From Kosakonia sp. H02 (GTDB lineage Bacteria; Pseudomonadota; Gammaproteobacteria; Enterobacterales; Enterobacteriaceae): a DNA stretch of 64,000 bases. Positions 8,053 to 17,078 of the stretch are shown in pieces. The position numbers and the translations under genes were made by a program. How positions within the stretch are numbered: position 1 is the first letter of the stretch; each line of letters opens with the position of its first letter. The stretch is from assembly GCA_030704225.1 (NCBI GenBank), contig CP131915.1:1426001-1490000 (forward strand). The letters run 5' to 3'. The notes below the pieces were generated by a model that saw nothing but the letters and a program-made list of their open reading frames with translations, was not told the DNA's origin and searched no databases.

Positions 8053-9126
8053 TTAATCCGTTATTTTACCCTTTTCCACGGTGAACATCTTCGAATTTTT
8101 GTCCGACATGTCCATCACGTGATCAGCGCTAATGGCGCTGACGAAAACTTGTGACTGCGTGGCTTTTAACCGGCTGGCTAATAGCCCGCGCTTTTCGTCA
8201 TCAAGCTCCGAGGCAAAATCATCTATCAGGTATAAACAGCGTCGCCCGCTTTCGCGCGTTAAAAATTCCCCCTGCGCCAGGCGCAGCGCACACATCAGGA
8301 GTTTTAACTGCCCGCGCGAGAGCGTGTCTTCTACCGGCGCGCCATCCGCACGAATGCGGAAATCCGCTTTATGTGGGCCGTGCGCGGTGTAGGTCAGCAT
8401 GCGGTCGCGCTCAAAATTGCGCTCCAGCACCTCGCCATAATCCGTCTCTTTTTCCCAGCCGCGCTGAAAAGAGAAGGTAAGAGAGAACTCCGGCAAAAAT
8501 TGCTGGCAGGTATCGGCCATATCTTCGGCAATGGCGGCGCTGTATTCGGCACGCCAGCGGCTGATTTGCTCCGCCAGCGGAACAAGCTCTTTATCCCACG
8601 GGCGCAATTGCCCGTAATGGCTCACCTGGCGCAATGCGGCGTTACGCTGTTTTAACAGCCGTTTGAGATTGCTCCAGGCGGTAAAAAACCCGGCTTCGTT
8701 GTGGAAGCATCCCCAATCAAGGAATGCTCTTCTGTATTTGGGGCCGCCGTTGAGTAAAGTAAACCCCTCGGGCGTAATCAGTTGCATCGGCATTAGCAGC
8801 GCGAGCTCCGCCACTTTATGGCCGTCGGTGCCGTCGATACGCACTTTGCTATCGCCGAGCTTATCTTTGGTCAGGCCGATTGCAGTTTCCCGCTCTTCAC
8901 CCTGCAAACGCCCGTGCAGGACAAACGACTCTTGCTCATGGCGGATCACGCGGCCAATTTGCAAACTGCGAAACGCCCGGCCGTGACCAAGCGTATAGAT
9001 CGCTTCCAGCACGCTGGTTTTACCGCTGCCGTTGGCACCAACCAGGAAATTAAAGCCGGGAGATAAGGCGAGATCCGCGCTTTCAATATTGCGAAAGTCG
9101 CGGATCAGCAAGCGGGTTAGCGCCAT
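8053..9126 (-). CDS. recF: DNA replication and repair protein RecF
   Basis: SMC/ABC-like ATPase that, with RecO and RecR, loads RecA onto gapped DNA. The 357-residue protein carries Walker A GANGSGKT (residues 30-37), an ABC signature LSRGQLKLL near residue 268 and a Walker B region LYLIDDFASELD. Cytoplasmic. Its start codon overlaps the dnaN stop by 1 bp (TAATG junction), so translation is coupled with dnaN, as in E. coli. Confidence 0.98.
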   Translation of the reverse strand: MALTRLLIRDFRNIESADLALSPGFNFLVGANGSGKTSVLEAIYTLGHGRAFRSLQIGRVIRHEQESFVLHGRLQGEERETAIGLTKDKLGDSKVRIDGTDGHKVAELALLMPMQLITPEGFTLLNGGPKYRRAFLDWGCFHNEAGFFTAWSNLKRLLKQRNAALRQVSHYGQLRPWDKELVPLAEQISRWRAEYSAAIAEDMADTCQQFLPEFSLTFSFQRGWEKETDYGEVLERNFERDRMLTYTAHGPHKADFRIRADGAPVEDTLSRGQLKLLMCALRLAQGEFLTRESGRRCLYLIDDFASELDDEKRGLLASRLKATQSQVFVSAISADHVMDMSDKNSKMFTVEKGKITD

Positions 9127-10226
9127 TACAGTCTCATTGGCATGACTACGTAAGCCGCACTTTGGCTGGCTGCATCTTCAATCTGTACGCTGGAAACGGA
9201 GTCGGTCAGCAGAATGCGCACGTTTTCGCATTTCAGCGCATTCAACACGTCCAGCACGTAGCTGACGTTAAAGCCGATTTCCATTTCACTGCCGCCGTAG
9301 GTGACATCGAGAAACTCTTCCGCTTCTTCCTGCTCCGGGTTGTTGGCGGTGATTTTGATCTGGTTCTCGCTGACATACAGACGCACACCGCGGAATTTCT
9401 CGTTGGAGAGGATCGCGGCGCGGGCAAAAGCCTGCTTCAGGGAATCACAGCCAGCTTCCAGCGTTTTGTCCGGGTTCTTCGGCAATACGCGGCGATAATC
9501 CGGGAAACGGCCATCAACCAGCTTGGAGGTAAAGATAAAATCGCCAACGTGTGCGCGAATGTTGTTACTGCCGATCTGCACACGCAGCGGCGAATCACCG
9601 CCGTCGAGCATGCGCATTAATTCAATCACGCCTTTACGCGGCACGATCACCGAATGGTTCGGCAGCGCCTGGCCAATCGGCATGGAACAGACCGCCAGAC
9701 GGTGACCGTCAGTCGCCACGGTGCGCAGCTCTTCACCTTCGGTTTCAAACAGCATGCCGTTTAAGTAATAACGCACATCCTGATGTGCCATAGAAAACTG
9801 CGTCGCTTCGATCAGGCGCTTCATCGTTGCCTGCGGCAGCGTGAACTCGACTTCGCTCTGCCAGTCATCCAGGTTCGGGAAATCCGCCGCAGGCAAGGTT
9901 GAAAGGGAGAAACGGCTGCGCCCGGAGCGAATCAACATGCGTTCGCCTTCAAGCTGCACCGCGATTTCCGCGCCTTCCGGCAGACCGCGACAGATGTCGA
10001 AAAACTTACGCGCCGGTACGGTCGTCGCGCCCTGATCGTGCGGCTGGGCAAGCGCAACGCGTGCGACCATTTCCATTTCAAGATCGGTGCCGGTCAGCGA
10101 CAGCGCGCCTTCAGTAACCTGAAGCAGCAGATTACCGAGGATAGGCAACGTCGGGCGTCCACCCAGCGGGCCGCTAACTTGTTGCAGCGGCTTTAATAAA
10201 TGTTCACGTTCAACGGTAAATTTCAT
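9126..10226 (-). CDS. dnaN: DNA polymerase III beta sliding clamp
   Basis: Ring-shaped processivity factor; two copies encircle DNA and tether the polymerase III core, clamp loader and Hda. The 366 residues equal the E. coli length, with the three repeated clamp folds and the conserved C-terminal end YVVMPMRL that forms part of the clamp-binding pocket. Lies 4 bp after the dnaA stop and overlaps recF by 1 bp, the standard dnaA operon layout. Confidence 0.99.
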   Translation of the reverse strand: MKFTVEREHLLKPLQQVSGPLGGRPTLPILGNLLLQVTEGALSLTGTDLEMEMVARVALAQPHDQGATTVPARKFFDICRGLPEGAEIAVQLEGERMLIRSGRSRFSLSTLPAADFPNLDDWQSEVEFTLPQATMKRLIEATQFSMAHQDVRYYLNGMLFETEGEELRTVATDGHRLAVCSMPIGQALPNHSVIVPRKGVIELMRMLDGGDSPLRVQIGSNNIRAHVGDFIFTSKLVDGRFPDYRRVLPKNPDKTLEAGCDSLKQAFARAAILSNEKFRGVRLYVSENQIKITANNPEQEEAEEFLDVTYGGSEMEIGFNVSYVLDVLNALKCENVRILLTDSVSSVQIEDAASQSAAYVVMPMRL

Positions 10227-10230
10227 AGCG

Positions 10231-11628
10231 TCACGAAGAGAGAGTTCGGATTAAATTGGAAAAATCTTCTTTGATATCATGGCTTTCTTCACGCAGCTGC
10301 TCAATCTTACGGCAGGCGTGCAGCACGGTAGTGTGGTCGCGACCGCCAAAAGCATCGCCGATTTCCGGCAGGCTGTGGTTGGTCAACTCCTTTGCCAGCG
10401 CCATCGCCATCTGGCGCGGGCGAGCTACCGAACGGGAACGCCGCTTTGACAGCAGATCGGCGACTTTGATTTTGTAATACTCCGCCACCGTCTTTTGGAT
10501 GTTGTCGATGGTGACCAGCTTTTCCTGTAGCGCCAGCAGATCGCGCAGCGCTTCACGCACGAAATCAATAGTAATAGCGCGCCCGGTGAAGTTGGCATTG
10601 GCGATAACGCGGTTCAGCGCCCCTTCCAGCTCACGCACATTCGAGCGCAGACGCTTGGCAATAAAGAAAGCCACTTCGCCCGGCAGACGAATGTCGTTTT
10701 CGTCAGCTTTTTTCATCAGGATCGCTACGCGGGTTTCCAGCTCCGGCGGCTCGATCGCCACCGTTAAGCCCCAGCCGAAGCGGGATTTCAGACGATCCTC
10801 GACGCCGTTAATCTCTTTCGGATAACGATCCGAAGTGAGAATGATCTGCTGATTGCCTTCCAGCAGGGCGTTGAAGGTATGGAAAAATTCTTCCTGGGAT
10901 CGTTCTTTATTAGCAAAGAATTGAATATCGTCAATCAGCAGCGCGTCAACGGAGCGGTAGTAGCGTTTAAACTCTTCGATCGCATTGTTTTGCAGGGCTT
11001 TTACCATGTCCTGGACAAAACGTTCGGAGTGCATATACACCACTTTGGCGTTCGGCTTTCGCGCCACAATGCCGTTTCCTACCGCATGCAGCAGGTGCGT
11101 TTTACCGAGACCGGTTCCGCCATATAAAAAGAGCGGGTTATACGCGCCGCCGGGGTTGTCTGCCACCTGGCGAGCCGCCGCACGGGCTAACTGGTTGGAT
11201 TTACCTTCGACAAAATTATCAAAGGTATGTTTGATGTTTACGTTTGAGCGGTAGGTCGGTTCCGCCGGAGCCGGAACATTGTCCCAGCCAGGGCGCACGG
11301 TAGGCGCTACACGTTGCACAACGACCTGTGCCGCCTGCGCGGGCGCAGCAACGGTGGCAGGTTCTTTCAGGGTTTGGCTGACCGGGCGTGTGCCCACTTC
11401 GAAACGCAGCTGCGGGGCGTCCGTTCCGCAGAAATCGTTTAGCAGCCCATTGATATTATTGAGGTATTTATCCCTTACCCAATCGAGCACAAAACGGTTT
11501 GGCGCATACAAAGCCAGCGTGTTATCGCTCAGTTCCGCCTGCAACGGGCGTATCCACATACTGAATTCTGTGGCTGGTAACTCATCCTGCAATCGGGCAA
11601 GACACTGCTGCCAAAGCGAAAGTGACAC
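10231..11628 (-). CDS. dnaA: chromosomal replication initiator DnaA
   Basis: AAA+ initiator that binds the 9-mer boxes of oriC (here at 38.7-38.9 kb) and melts the origin. The GTG at 11628 (MSLSLWQQCLARLQ) is chosen because it matches the E. coli start, giving 465 residues; the open frame runs four codons further to an ATG at 11640. Domain I is residues 1-85, the variable linker II follows (two residues shorter than E. coli), Walker A GGTGLGKT is at 170-177, Walker B LLIDDIQFF follows, and the C-terminal DNA-binding signature GGRDHTTVLHACRKI is intact. Upstream DNA holds a DnaA box for autoregulation. Confidence 0.98.
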   Translation of the reverse strand: MSLSLWQQCLARLQDELPATEFSMWIRPLQAELSDNTLALYAPNRFVLDWVRDKYLNNINGLLNDFCGTDAPQLRFEVGTRPVSQTLKEPATVAAPAQAAQVVVQRVAPTVRPGWDNVPAPAEPTYRSNVNIKHTFDNFVEGKSNQLARAAARQVADNPGGAYNPLFLYGGTGLGKTHLLHAVGNGIVARKPNAKVVYMHSERFVQDMVKALQNNAIEEFKRYYRSVDALLIDDIQFFANKERSQEEFFHTFNALLEGNQQIILTSDRYPKEINGVEDRLKSRFGWGLTVAIEPPELETRVAILMKKADENDIRLPGEVAFFIAKRLRSNVRELEGALNRVIANANFTGRAITIDFVREALRDLLALQEKLVTIDNIQKTVAEYYKIKVADLLSKRRSRSVARPRQMAMALAKELTNHSLPEIGDAFGGRDHTTVLHACRKIEQLREESHDIKEDFSNLIRTLSS

Positions 11629-11835
11629 GGCGGACTCCACTCGAACGTAAATCGATAAATAATAAAGACAGAGACATTAATCTTTTTTGACACACGTCGA
11701 TAAGACCCAACTGGGTGACGTGCGAACCGCTCTTTACGGTTTTTGCCCTTAAACGATCCTGGATCGCGATCGGGACCGCGGATCATAGCGTAAACCGCGG
11801 CAGAGATCTTCTGTTTCTCACAGATTCTTCACGAT

Positions 11836-11844
11836 TTATCCACA
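11836..11844. promoter_or_regulatory. DnaA box in the dnaA promoter region
   Basis: TTATCCACA is a perfect match to the consensus 9-mer (TTATNCACA). It lies 208 bp upstream of the dnaA start, as expected for the autoregulatory box between the two dnaA promoters. Confidence 0.85.
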
Positions 11845-11976
11845 GGGCGAGTTGGAACCGGGTAAGTGTAAACGATCCAGACGCAGGTGCGGGACGATTT
11901 ACGCCGCATATTGGAAAATTTAATGAGTAATGAGGAAATATTGCTTAAACGATCTAATGAAGATCCCGGCGGATCC

Positions 11977-12004
11977 TTGCTCTTTGCCATTTGCTCCGTA
12001 TAAT
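11977..12004 (+). promoter_or_regulatory. sigma-70 promoter for rpmH-rnpA
   Basis: A -35 element TTGCTC (11977-11982), a 16-bp spacer and a perfect -10 TATAAT (11999-12004) point toward rpmH. The same placement relative to rpmH is known in E. coli. The leader would be about 220 nt. Confidence 0.75.
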
Positions 12005-12219
12005 TCAGCCCCCGGCGCGTCTTGCTCTTTTTCAGGCGTCGAATACTGCTTATTTTTCGCGCAGATCTGTGCGAAAATGCGTGCGCTATAAGGAAAGAGA
12101 ATTGACTCCGGAGTGTACAATTATTACAATCCGGCCTCTTTATTACCCATGGCTTGCGCGCCAGTCGTTCGATTTCCGTTCGGGCATACGCAAAAGTCAG
12201 TGAATTTATTCAAGTTTAG

Positions 12220-12372
<153 letters not shown>

Positions 12373-12389
12373 TAAAAGCTAACCCCTGA

Positions 12390-12749
12390 GTGGTTAAGCT
12401 CGCTTTTCCCAGGGAGTTACGTTTGTTAACTCCCACTCATTTCACTTTCGTCTTCCAGCAGCCACAACGGGCTGGCACGCCGCAAATCACCATCCTCGGC
12501 CGCCTAAATTCGCTGGGGCATCCCCGTATCGGTCTTACCGTCGCCAAGAAAAACGTCAAACGCGCCCATGAACGCAATCGGATTAAACGTCTGACGCGTG
12601 AAAGTTTCCGTTTACGCCAGCATGAACTGCCGGCAATGGATTTTGTGGTGGTGGCAAAGAAAGGGGTTGCCGACCTCGATAACCGTGCTCTCTCGGAAGC
12701 GTTGGAAAAATTATGGCGTCGCCATTGTCGCCTGGCTCAAGGGTCCTGA
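12390..12749 (+). CDS. rnpA: ribonuclease P protein component
   Basis: Basic 119-residue cofactor of the RNase P ribozyme, which trims tRNA 5' leaders. It starts with GTG at 12390 (MVKLAFPRELRLLTP), as in E. coli. The family RNR motif is visible as KRAHERNRIKRLTRESFR near residues 53-70. Its 3' end overlaps yidD by 37 bp in another frame, so the two are translationally linked. Confidence 0.97.
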   Translation: MVKLAFPRELRLLTPTHFTFVFQQPQRAGTPQITILGRLNSLGHPRIGLTVAKKNVKRAHERNRIKRLTRESFRLRQHELPAMDFVVVAKKGVADLDNRALSEALEKLWRRHCRLAQGS

Positions 12750-12970
12750 TAGCCCTTATTCGGGTTTACCAACGCCTGATTAGTCCGCTACTCGGGCCGC
12801 ACTGCCGTTTCACCCCTACCTGCTCTCACTATGGAATTGAGGCATTGCGCAGGTTTGGAGTGATAAAAGGCAGTTGGTTGACAGTGAAACGCGTATTAAA
12901 ATGCCACCCTTTACACCCGGGTGGAGACGATCCCGTCCCGCCAGGACCTTCTAAAACCAGAGAACACTAA
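12713..12970 (+). CDS. yidD: membrane protein insertion efficiency factor YidD
   Basis: Small (85 residues) peripheral inner-membrane protein that helps insertion of YidC/Sec substrates. Features are the family core HCRFTPTCSHYGIEAL with two cysteines (residues 30-45), an N-terminal amphipathic segment, and CHPLHPGGDDPVPPG at the C-terminus. The ATG at 12713 lies within rnpA; the stop is 2 bp before yidC. Length matches E. coli YidD. Confidence 0.95.
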   Translation: MASPLSPGSRVLIALIRVYQRLISPLLGPHCRFTPTCSHYGIEALRRFGVIKGSWLTVKRVLKCHPLHPGGDDPVPPGPSKTREH

Positions 12971-12972
12971 CG

Positions 12973-14619
12973 ATGGATTCGCAACGCAATCTTTTTATCA
13001 TCGCTTTGTTGTTCGTGTCTTTCATGATCTGGCAAACGTGGGAGAAGGAACAAAATCCTCCTCCGGCGCAGCAGCAGACCACGCAGACTACGACCACCGC
13101 AGCGGGTAACGCAGCCGACCAGGGCGTTCCGGCCAGTGGCCAGGGGAAACTGATAACGGTTAAAACCGATGTGCTTGAGCTGACCATCAACACCCGTGGT
13201 GGTGATGTTGAGCAGGCACTGCTCCCAACGTACCCGAAAGAGCTGGGTGCCAGCGAGCCGTTCCAGTTACTGGAAACCACACCTGAGTTTATCTACCAGG
13301 CGCAAAGCGGCCTGACGGGTCCGAACGGCCCGGATAATCCGGCTAACGGCCCACGTCCGCTGTATAACGTGGATAAAGATGCGTTTGTACTGGCAGACGG
13401 CCAGAACGAGTTGGCTATTCCGCTGACCTATACCGATGCCGCAGGCAACACCTTCACCAAGACTTTCACGCTGAAACGCGGCGAATATGCGGTGAATGTC
13501 GGCTATAGCGTGCATAACGCCGGTGCAACAGAACTGCAAGTGGCCTCTTTCGGTCAGTTGAAGCAGACCATTAATCTGCCGTCTCACCGTGATACCGGTA
13601 GCAGCAACTTTGCGCTGCATACTTTCCGCGGTGCTGCGTACTCCACGCCTGACGAGAAGTATGAGAAATACAAGTTCGACACCATCGCCGATAACGAAAA
13701 CCTGAACATCAGCGCCAACGGTGGCTGGGTTGCGATGCTGCAACAGTATTTCGCCACGGCGTGGATCCCACGCAACGACGGTACGAACAACTTCTATACC
13801 AGCAATCTGGGTAATGGCGTTGCGGCAATCGGCTATAAATCTCAGCCGGTTAAAATTGCGGCAGGCCAGACTGGCATGTTGAACAGCACCCTGTGGGTTG
13901 GCCCGGAAATTCAGGACAAAATGGCTGCGGCAGCGCCTCACCTGGATCTGACCGTCGATTACGGCTGGTTGTGGTTTATCTCTCAGCCGCTGTTCAAATT
14001 GCTGAAATGGATCCATAGCTTCCTGGGCAACTGGGGCTTCTCCATCATCGCAATCACCTTTATCGTGCGTGGCATCATGTACCCGCTGACCAAGGCGCAG
14101 TACACCTCCATGGCGAAAATGCGCATGCTGCAACCGAAAATTCAGGCAATGCGTGAGCGCCTGGGTGACGACAAGCAGCGCATGAGCCAGGAAATGATGG
14201 CGATGTACAAAGCGGAGAAAGTGAACCCGCTGGGCGGCTGCTTCCCGCTGATCATTCAGATGCCAATCTTCCTGGCGCTGTACTACATGCTGATGGGCTC
14301 CGTTGAACTTCGCCATGCGCCGTTCGCCCTGTGGATCCATGACTTGTCCGCACAAGACCCGTACTACATCCTGCCGATCCTGATGGGCGTAACGATGTTC
14401 TTCATTCAGAAGATGTCGCCGACCACCGTGACCGACCCGATGCAGCAGAAGATCATGACCTTTATGCCGGTCATCTTCACGGTGTTCTTCCTGTGGTTCC
14501 CGTCAGGTCTGGTGCTGTACTACATCGTCAGCAACCTGGTGACCATTCTTCAGCAGCAGCTGATTTACCGTGGTCTGGAGAAACGTGGTTTACATAGCCG
14601 CGAGAAGAAAAGCTCCTGA
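12973..14619 (+). CDS. yidC: membrane protein insertase YidC
   Basis: Inner-membrane insertase/chaperone working alone or with SecYEG; clients include the ATP synthase c subunit encoded in this same window. It has 548 residues as in E. coli: N-terminal TM helix (about 5-23), large periplasmic beta-sandwich domain (about 24-340), then the conserved five-helix core with the key arginine near residue 366 in FIVRGIMYPLT. The C-terminal tail HSREKKSS is basic. Followed by a REP unit and a terminator. Confidence 0.98.
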   Translation: MDSQRNLFIIALLFVSFMIWQTWEKEQNPPPAQQQTTQTTTTAAGNAADQGVPASGQGKLITVKTDVLELTINTRGGDVEQALLPTYPKELGASEPFQLLETTPEFIYQAQSGLTGPNGPDNPANGPRPLYNVDKDAFVLADGQNELAIPLTYTDAAGNTFTKTFTLKRGEYAVNVGYSVHNAGATELQVASFGQLKQTINLPSHRDTGSSNFALHTFRGAAYSTPDEKYEKYKFDTIADNENLNISANGGWVAMLQQYFATAWIPRNDGTNNFYTSNLGNGVAAIGYKSQPVKIAAGQTGMLNSTLWVGPEIQDKMAAAAPHLDLTVDYGWLWFISQPLFKLLKWIHSFLGNWGFSIIAITFIVRGIMYPLTKAQYTSMAKMRMLQPKIQAMRERLGDDKQRMSQEMMAMYKAEKVNPLGGCFPLIIQMPIFLALYYMLMGSVELRHAPFALWIHDLSAQDPYYILPILMGVTMFFIQKMSPTTVTDPMQQKIMTFMPVIFTVFFLWFPSGLVLYYIVSNLVTILQQQLIYRGLEKRGLHSREKKSS

Positions 14620-14625
14620 TACGCT

Positions 14626-14655
14626 GTAGGCCGGGTAAGCGAAGCGCCACCCGGC
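14626..14655. repeat. REP unit downstream of yidC
   Basis: GTAGGCCGGGTAAGCG followed by AAGCGCCACCCGGC forms a single REP palindrome (GCCGGGT/ACCCGGC) 6 bp after the yidC stop codon. Confidence 0.85.
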
Positions 14656-14671
14656 AAAAGGAATAACAAAC

Positions 14672-14704
14672 AAAGGGCGGTCAACTGACCGCCTTTCTTA
14701 TTTT
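14672..14704 (+). terminator. intrinsic terminator or attenuator between yidC and mnmE
   Basis: GGCGGTC (14676-14682) pairs with GACCGCC (14687-14693) around AACT, followed by the T-rich tract TTTCTTATTTT. It lies 20 bp before the mnmE start, so mnmE transcription must read through or begin very close by. Confidence 0.82.
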
Positions 14705-14724
14705 GAGATTTTGGAAAATAAACC

Positions 14725-16089
14725 ATGAGCCACAACGACACTATCGTCGCCCAGGCTACCCCACCAGGACGCGGCGGTGTGGGCATTCTGCGTATCTCTG
14801 GCACGAAAGCGCGGGACGTGGCGCAGGCGGTGCTGGGCAAACTGCCTAAACCGCGTTACGCCGACTATCTGCCATTCCTGGACGTCGACGGCACCGCGCT
14901 GGATCAGGGCATTGCGCTGTGGTTCCCCGGCCCCAACTCCTTTACCGGCGAAGACGTGCTGGAACTGCAAGGTCACGGCGGCCCGGTGATCCTCGATCTG
15001 CTGCTAAAACGCATTCTGACGCTGCCGGGGTTGCGTATTGCGAGGCCTGGGGAGTTTTCCGAGCGCGCGTTTCTTAACGATAAGCTCGACCTGGCGCAGG
15101 CGGAAGCCATTGCCGACTTGATTGATGCCAGCTCTGAGCAGGCGGCGCGTTCCGCGCTGAACTCATTGCAGGGCGCATTCTCCGCCCGCGTCAATCATCT
15201 GGTGGAAGCACTTACTCACCTGCGCATCTACGTCGAAGCAGCGATCGACTTCCCGGACGAAGAAATCGATTTTCTCTCCGATGGCAAAATCGAAGCCCAG
15301 CTTAACGATGTCATCACCGATCTCGACGCGGTTCGCGCCGAAGCGCGTCAGGGCAGCCTGCTGCGTGAAGGGATGAAAGTGGTGATTGCCGGTCGTCCTA
15401 ACGCCGGTAAATCCAGCCTGCTGAATGCGCTGGCCGGGCGCGAAGCGGCCATTGTCACGGATATCGCCGGGACCACCCGCGATGTACTGCGTGAGCATAT
15501 TCATATCGACGGTATGCCGCTGCATATCATCGATACCGCTGGACTGCGCGAAGCCAGCGACGAAGTAGAGCGTATCGGTATTGAGCGCGCCTGGCAGGAG
15601 ATTGAGCAGGCAGATCGCGTGCTGTTTATGGTCGATGGCACCACCACGGATGCGGTCGATCCGGCGGAAATCTGGCCCGATTTTATCGCCCGTTTACCGG
15701 CAAAACTGCCGATTACCGTGGTACGCAACAAAGCGGATGTCACGGGTGAACAGCCAGGCATCAGCGAAGTGAATAATCACTCACTTGTGCGGCTTTCAGC
15801 ACGTACCAGCGAAGGCGTTGATGTTCTGCGCCAGCATCTCAAGCAGAGCATGGGTTTTGATACCAGCATGGAAGGCGGCTTCCTGGCGCGCCGTCGCCAT
15901 CTTCAGGCGCTGGAAACGGCAGCGGAGCACCTGCAACAGGGCAAAGCGCAGTTACTGGGTGCCTGGGCGGGCGAACTGCTGGCCGAAGAGCTGCGCCTGG
16001 CGCAACAGAACTTAAGCGAAATCACCGGCGCGTTTACCTCCGATGATTTGCTGGGCAGGATTTTCTCAAGCTTCTGTATCGGCAAATAA
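14725..16089 (+). CDS. mnmE: tRNA modification GTPase MnmE
   Basis: GTPase that with MnmG (also in this window, 36.7-38.6 kb) installs 5-carboxymethylaminomethyl groups on U34 of certain tRNAs, using a formyl-folate derivative. In 454 residues: N-terminal folate-binding domain (1-120), helical domain, and an inserted G domain with G1 GRPNAGKSS (223-231), G2 AGTTRD, G3 DTAGL (from D270) and G4 NKAD; the C-terminal CIGK with catalytic C451 is present. Length equals E. coli. Confidence 0.98.
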   Translation: MSHNDTIVAQATPPGRGGVGILRISGTKARDVAQAVLGKLPKPRYADYLPFLDVDGTALDQGIALWFPGPNSFTGEDVLELQGHGGPVILDLLLKRILTLPGLRIARPGEFSERAFLNDKLDLAQAEAIADLIDASSEQAARSALNSLQGAFSARVNHLVEALTHLRIYVEAAIDFPDEEIDFLSDGKIEAQLNDVITDLDAVRAEARQGSLLREGMKVVIAGRPNAGKSSLLNALAGREAAIVTDIAGTTRDVLREHIHIDGMPLHIIDTAGLREASDEVERIGIERAWQEIEQADRVLFMVDGTTTDAVDPAEIWPDFIARLPAKLPITVVRNKADVTGEQPGISEVNNHSLVRLSARTSEGVDVLRQHLKQSMGFDTSMEGGFLARRRHLQALETAAEHLQQGKAQLLGAWAGELLAEELRLAQQNLSEITGAFTSDDLLGRIFSSFCIGK

Positions 16090-16107
16090 TCGCTCATTCG
16101 GCTGTGG

Positions 16108-16130
16108 GCGGGCGTTTTAACGTCCGCTTT
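16108..16130 (+). terminator. probable terminator of mnmE
   Basis: GCGGGCG (16108-16114) pairs with CGTCCGC (16121-16127, one G-T pair) with a TTTTAA loop and a short TTT tail 20 bp after the mnmE stop. The T tail is weak, so termination may be partial. Confidence 0.6.
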
Positions 16131-16299
16131 GCCTTATCACAGCGGATTTTCCTAAAGTGTTCCCTATTAGCAAAAGAAAGTGTAAAGATCATCCCTTAGG
16201 ACTTTTCAGATGCGAATTTCCGCATTAAAACCTGGTCACTATGGGCGATAATGTTATTTATCGATTCGATTAACGCAGACCATTATCACGGAGCGAAAA

Positions 16300-17046
16300 A
16301 TGGCGACACATTTTGCAAGAGGGATCCTGTCAGAAGGACATCTCGTCTCAACCCGGCTACCTCTGGCCTGCCACGACACTGCCCGCCAGCTTCCTGAACA
16401 CCGCCGTTCCCGTTTTCTGGCTTCCCGGGCTTTACTCGCTGAAATGATGTTTATGCTGTATGGCGTCAGCGAACTGCCGGAGATTGAGATTGAGCCTGGT
16501 GGACGACCGAAATTCACCGATGACAGCTTGCCGAACTTCTCACTGGCGTATGCCGGAAATATGGTTGGCGCCGCCATTACGACCGAAGGCGAATGCGGCC
16601 TCGATATGGAATTGCAACGCGCAACGCGAAGCTTTCATAGCCCGCACGGGCAAAAGCACGTTTTCACCAATAACGAACAGTTGTGGATCAATAACCAAAA
16701 CGATCCTAACGAAGCGCAAACCCAGATCGTGACGCTGCGTCAGAGCGTGATGAAACTGATCCACCAAATGCAGGACGATCCCGCGCGGCTTCAATTGTTA
16801 CCCGGCTCCGGGCGGCTTCGTGTCGCACAGCATGCACGGGTAGAAGTGATGTGTGATGCCGAAGATGTGCTGATTTGGTCGGTCGCGGTGGCACCGGCCA
16901 TTGAAAGCCTGCGCATCTGGGAATTCGATAGCCAGAAAGGGTGGCGCTATCTTGCGGATGTGCAAACGCGCGCTAACGATCCGGCTTCCCGCCTGATGCG
17001 CTTCACCAGCCTGCCTGCGGAAAAAGCGTTAACGCTAAATGAGTGA
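16300..17046 (+). CDS. yieE: phosphopantetheinyl transferase-like protein YieE
   Basis: A 248-residue member of the 4'-phosphopantetheinyl transferase superfamily, which transfers phosphopantetheine from CoA to carrier proteins. Recognisable parts are SRFLASRALLAEMM (37-50), the G-[RK]-P stretch GGRPKF (67-72), NFSLAYAGNMV (79-89) and the Mg/CoA motif GLDMEL (100-105, D102 and E104). The third family motif (W/FxxKExxxK) is degenerate: the equivalent region near 145-153 reads TLRQSVMKL without the catalytic KE. This is also the case in E. coli YieE as I recall it. Substrate is unknown. It stands alone, convergent with adeP; chrR, next to it in E. coli, is missing. Confidence 0.85.
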   Translation: MATHFARGILSEGHLVSTRLPLACHDTARQLPEHRRSRFLASRALLAEMMFMLYGVSELPEIEIEPGGRPKFTDDSLPNFSLAYAGNMVGAAITTEGECGLDMELQRATRSFHSPHGQKHVFTNNEQLWINNQNDPNEAQTQIVTLRQSVMKLIHQMQDDPARLQLLPGSGRLRVAQHARVEVMCDAEDVLIWSVAVAPAIESLRIWEFDSQKGWRYLADVQTRANDPASRLMRFTSLPAEKALTLNE

Positions 17047-17048
17047 AT

Positions 17049-17070
17049 CCCTCCCCCGGCCGGGAGAGGG
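17049..17070. terminator. hairpin between convergent yieE and adeP
   Basis: CCCTCCCCCGG and CCGGGAGAGGG form an imperfect GC-rich inverted repeat 3 bp after the yieE stop. Neither side has a clear T tract, so it may be only a weak or Rho-assisted stop site. Confidence 0.4.
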
Positions 17071-17078
17071 AAAAGATA

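Noticed and set aside
11629..11640. Upstream ATG start for dnaA at 11640
   Set aside because: The conserved protein start MSLSLWQQ matches the GTG at 11628.
13267..14355. 362-codon minus-strand frame opposite yidC
   Set aside because: Antisense shadow of a conserved gene, no recognised domain, no ribosome site.
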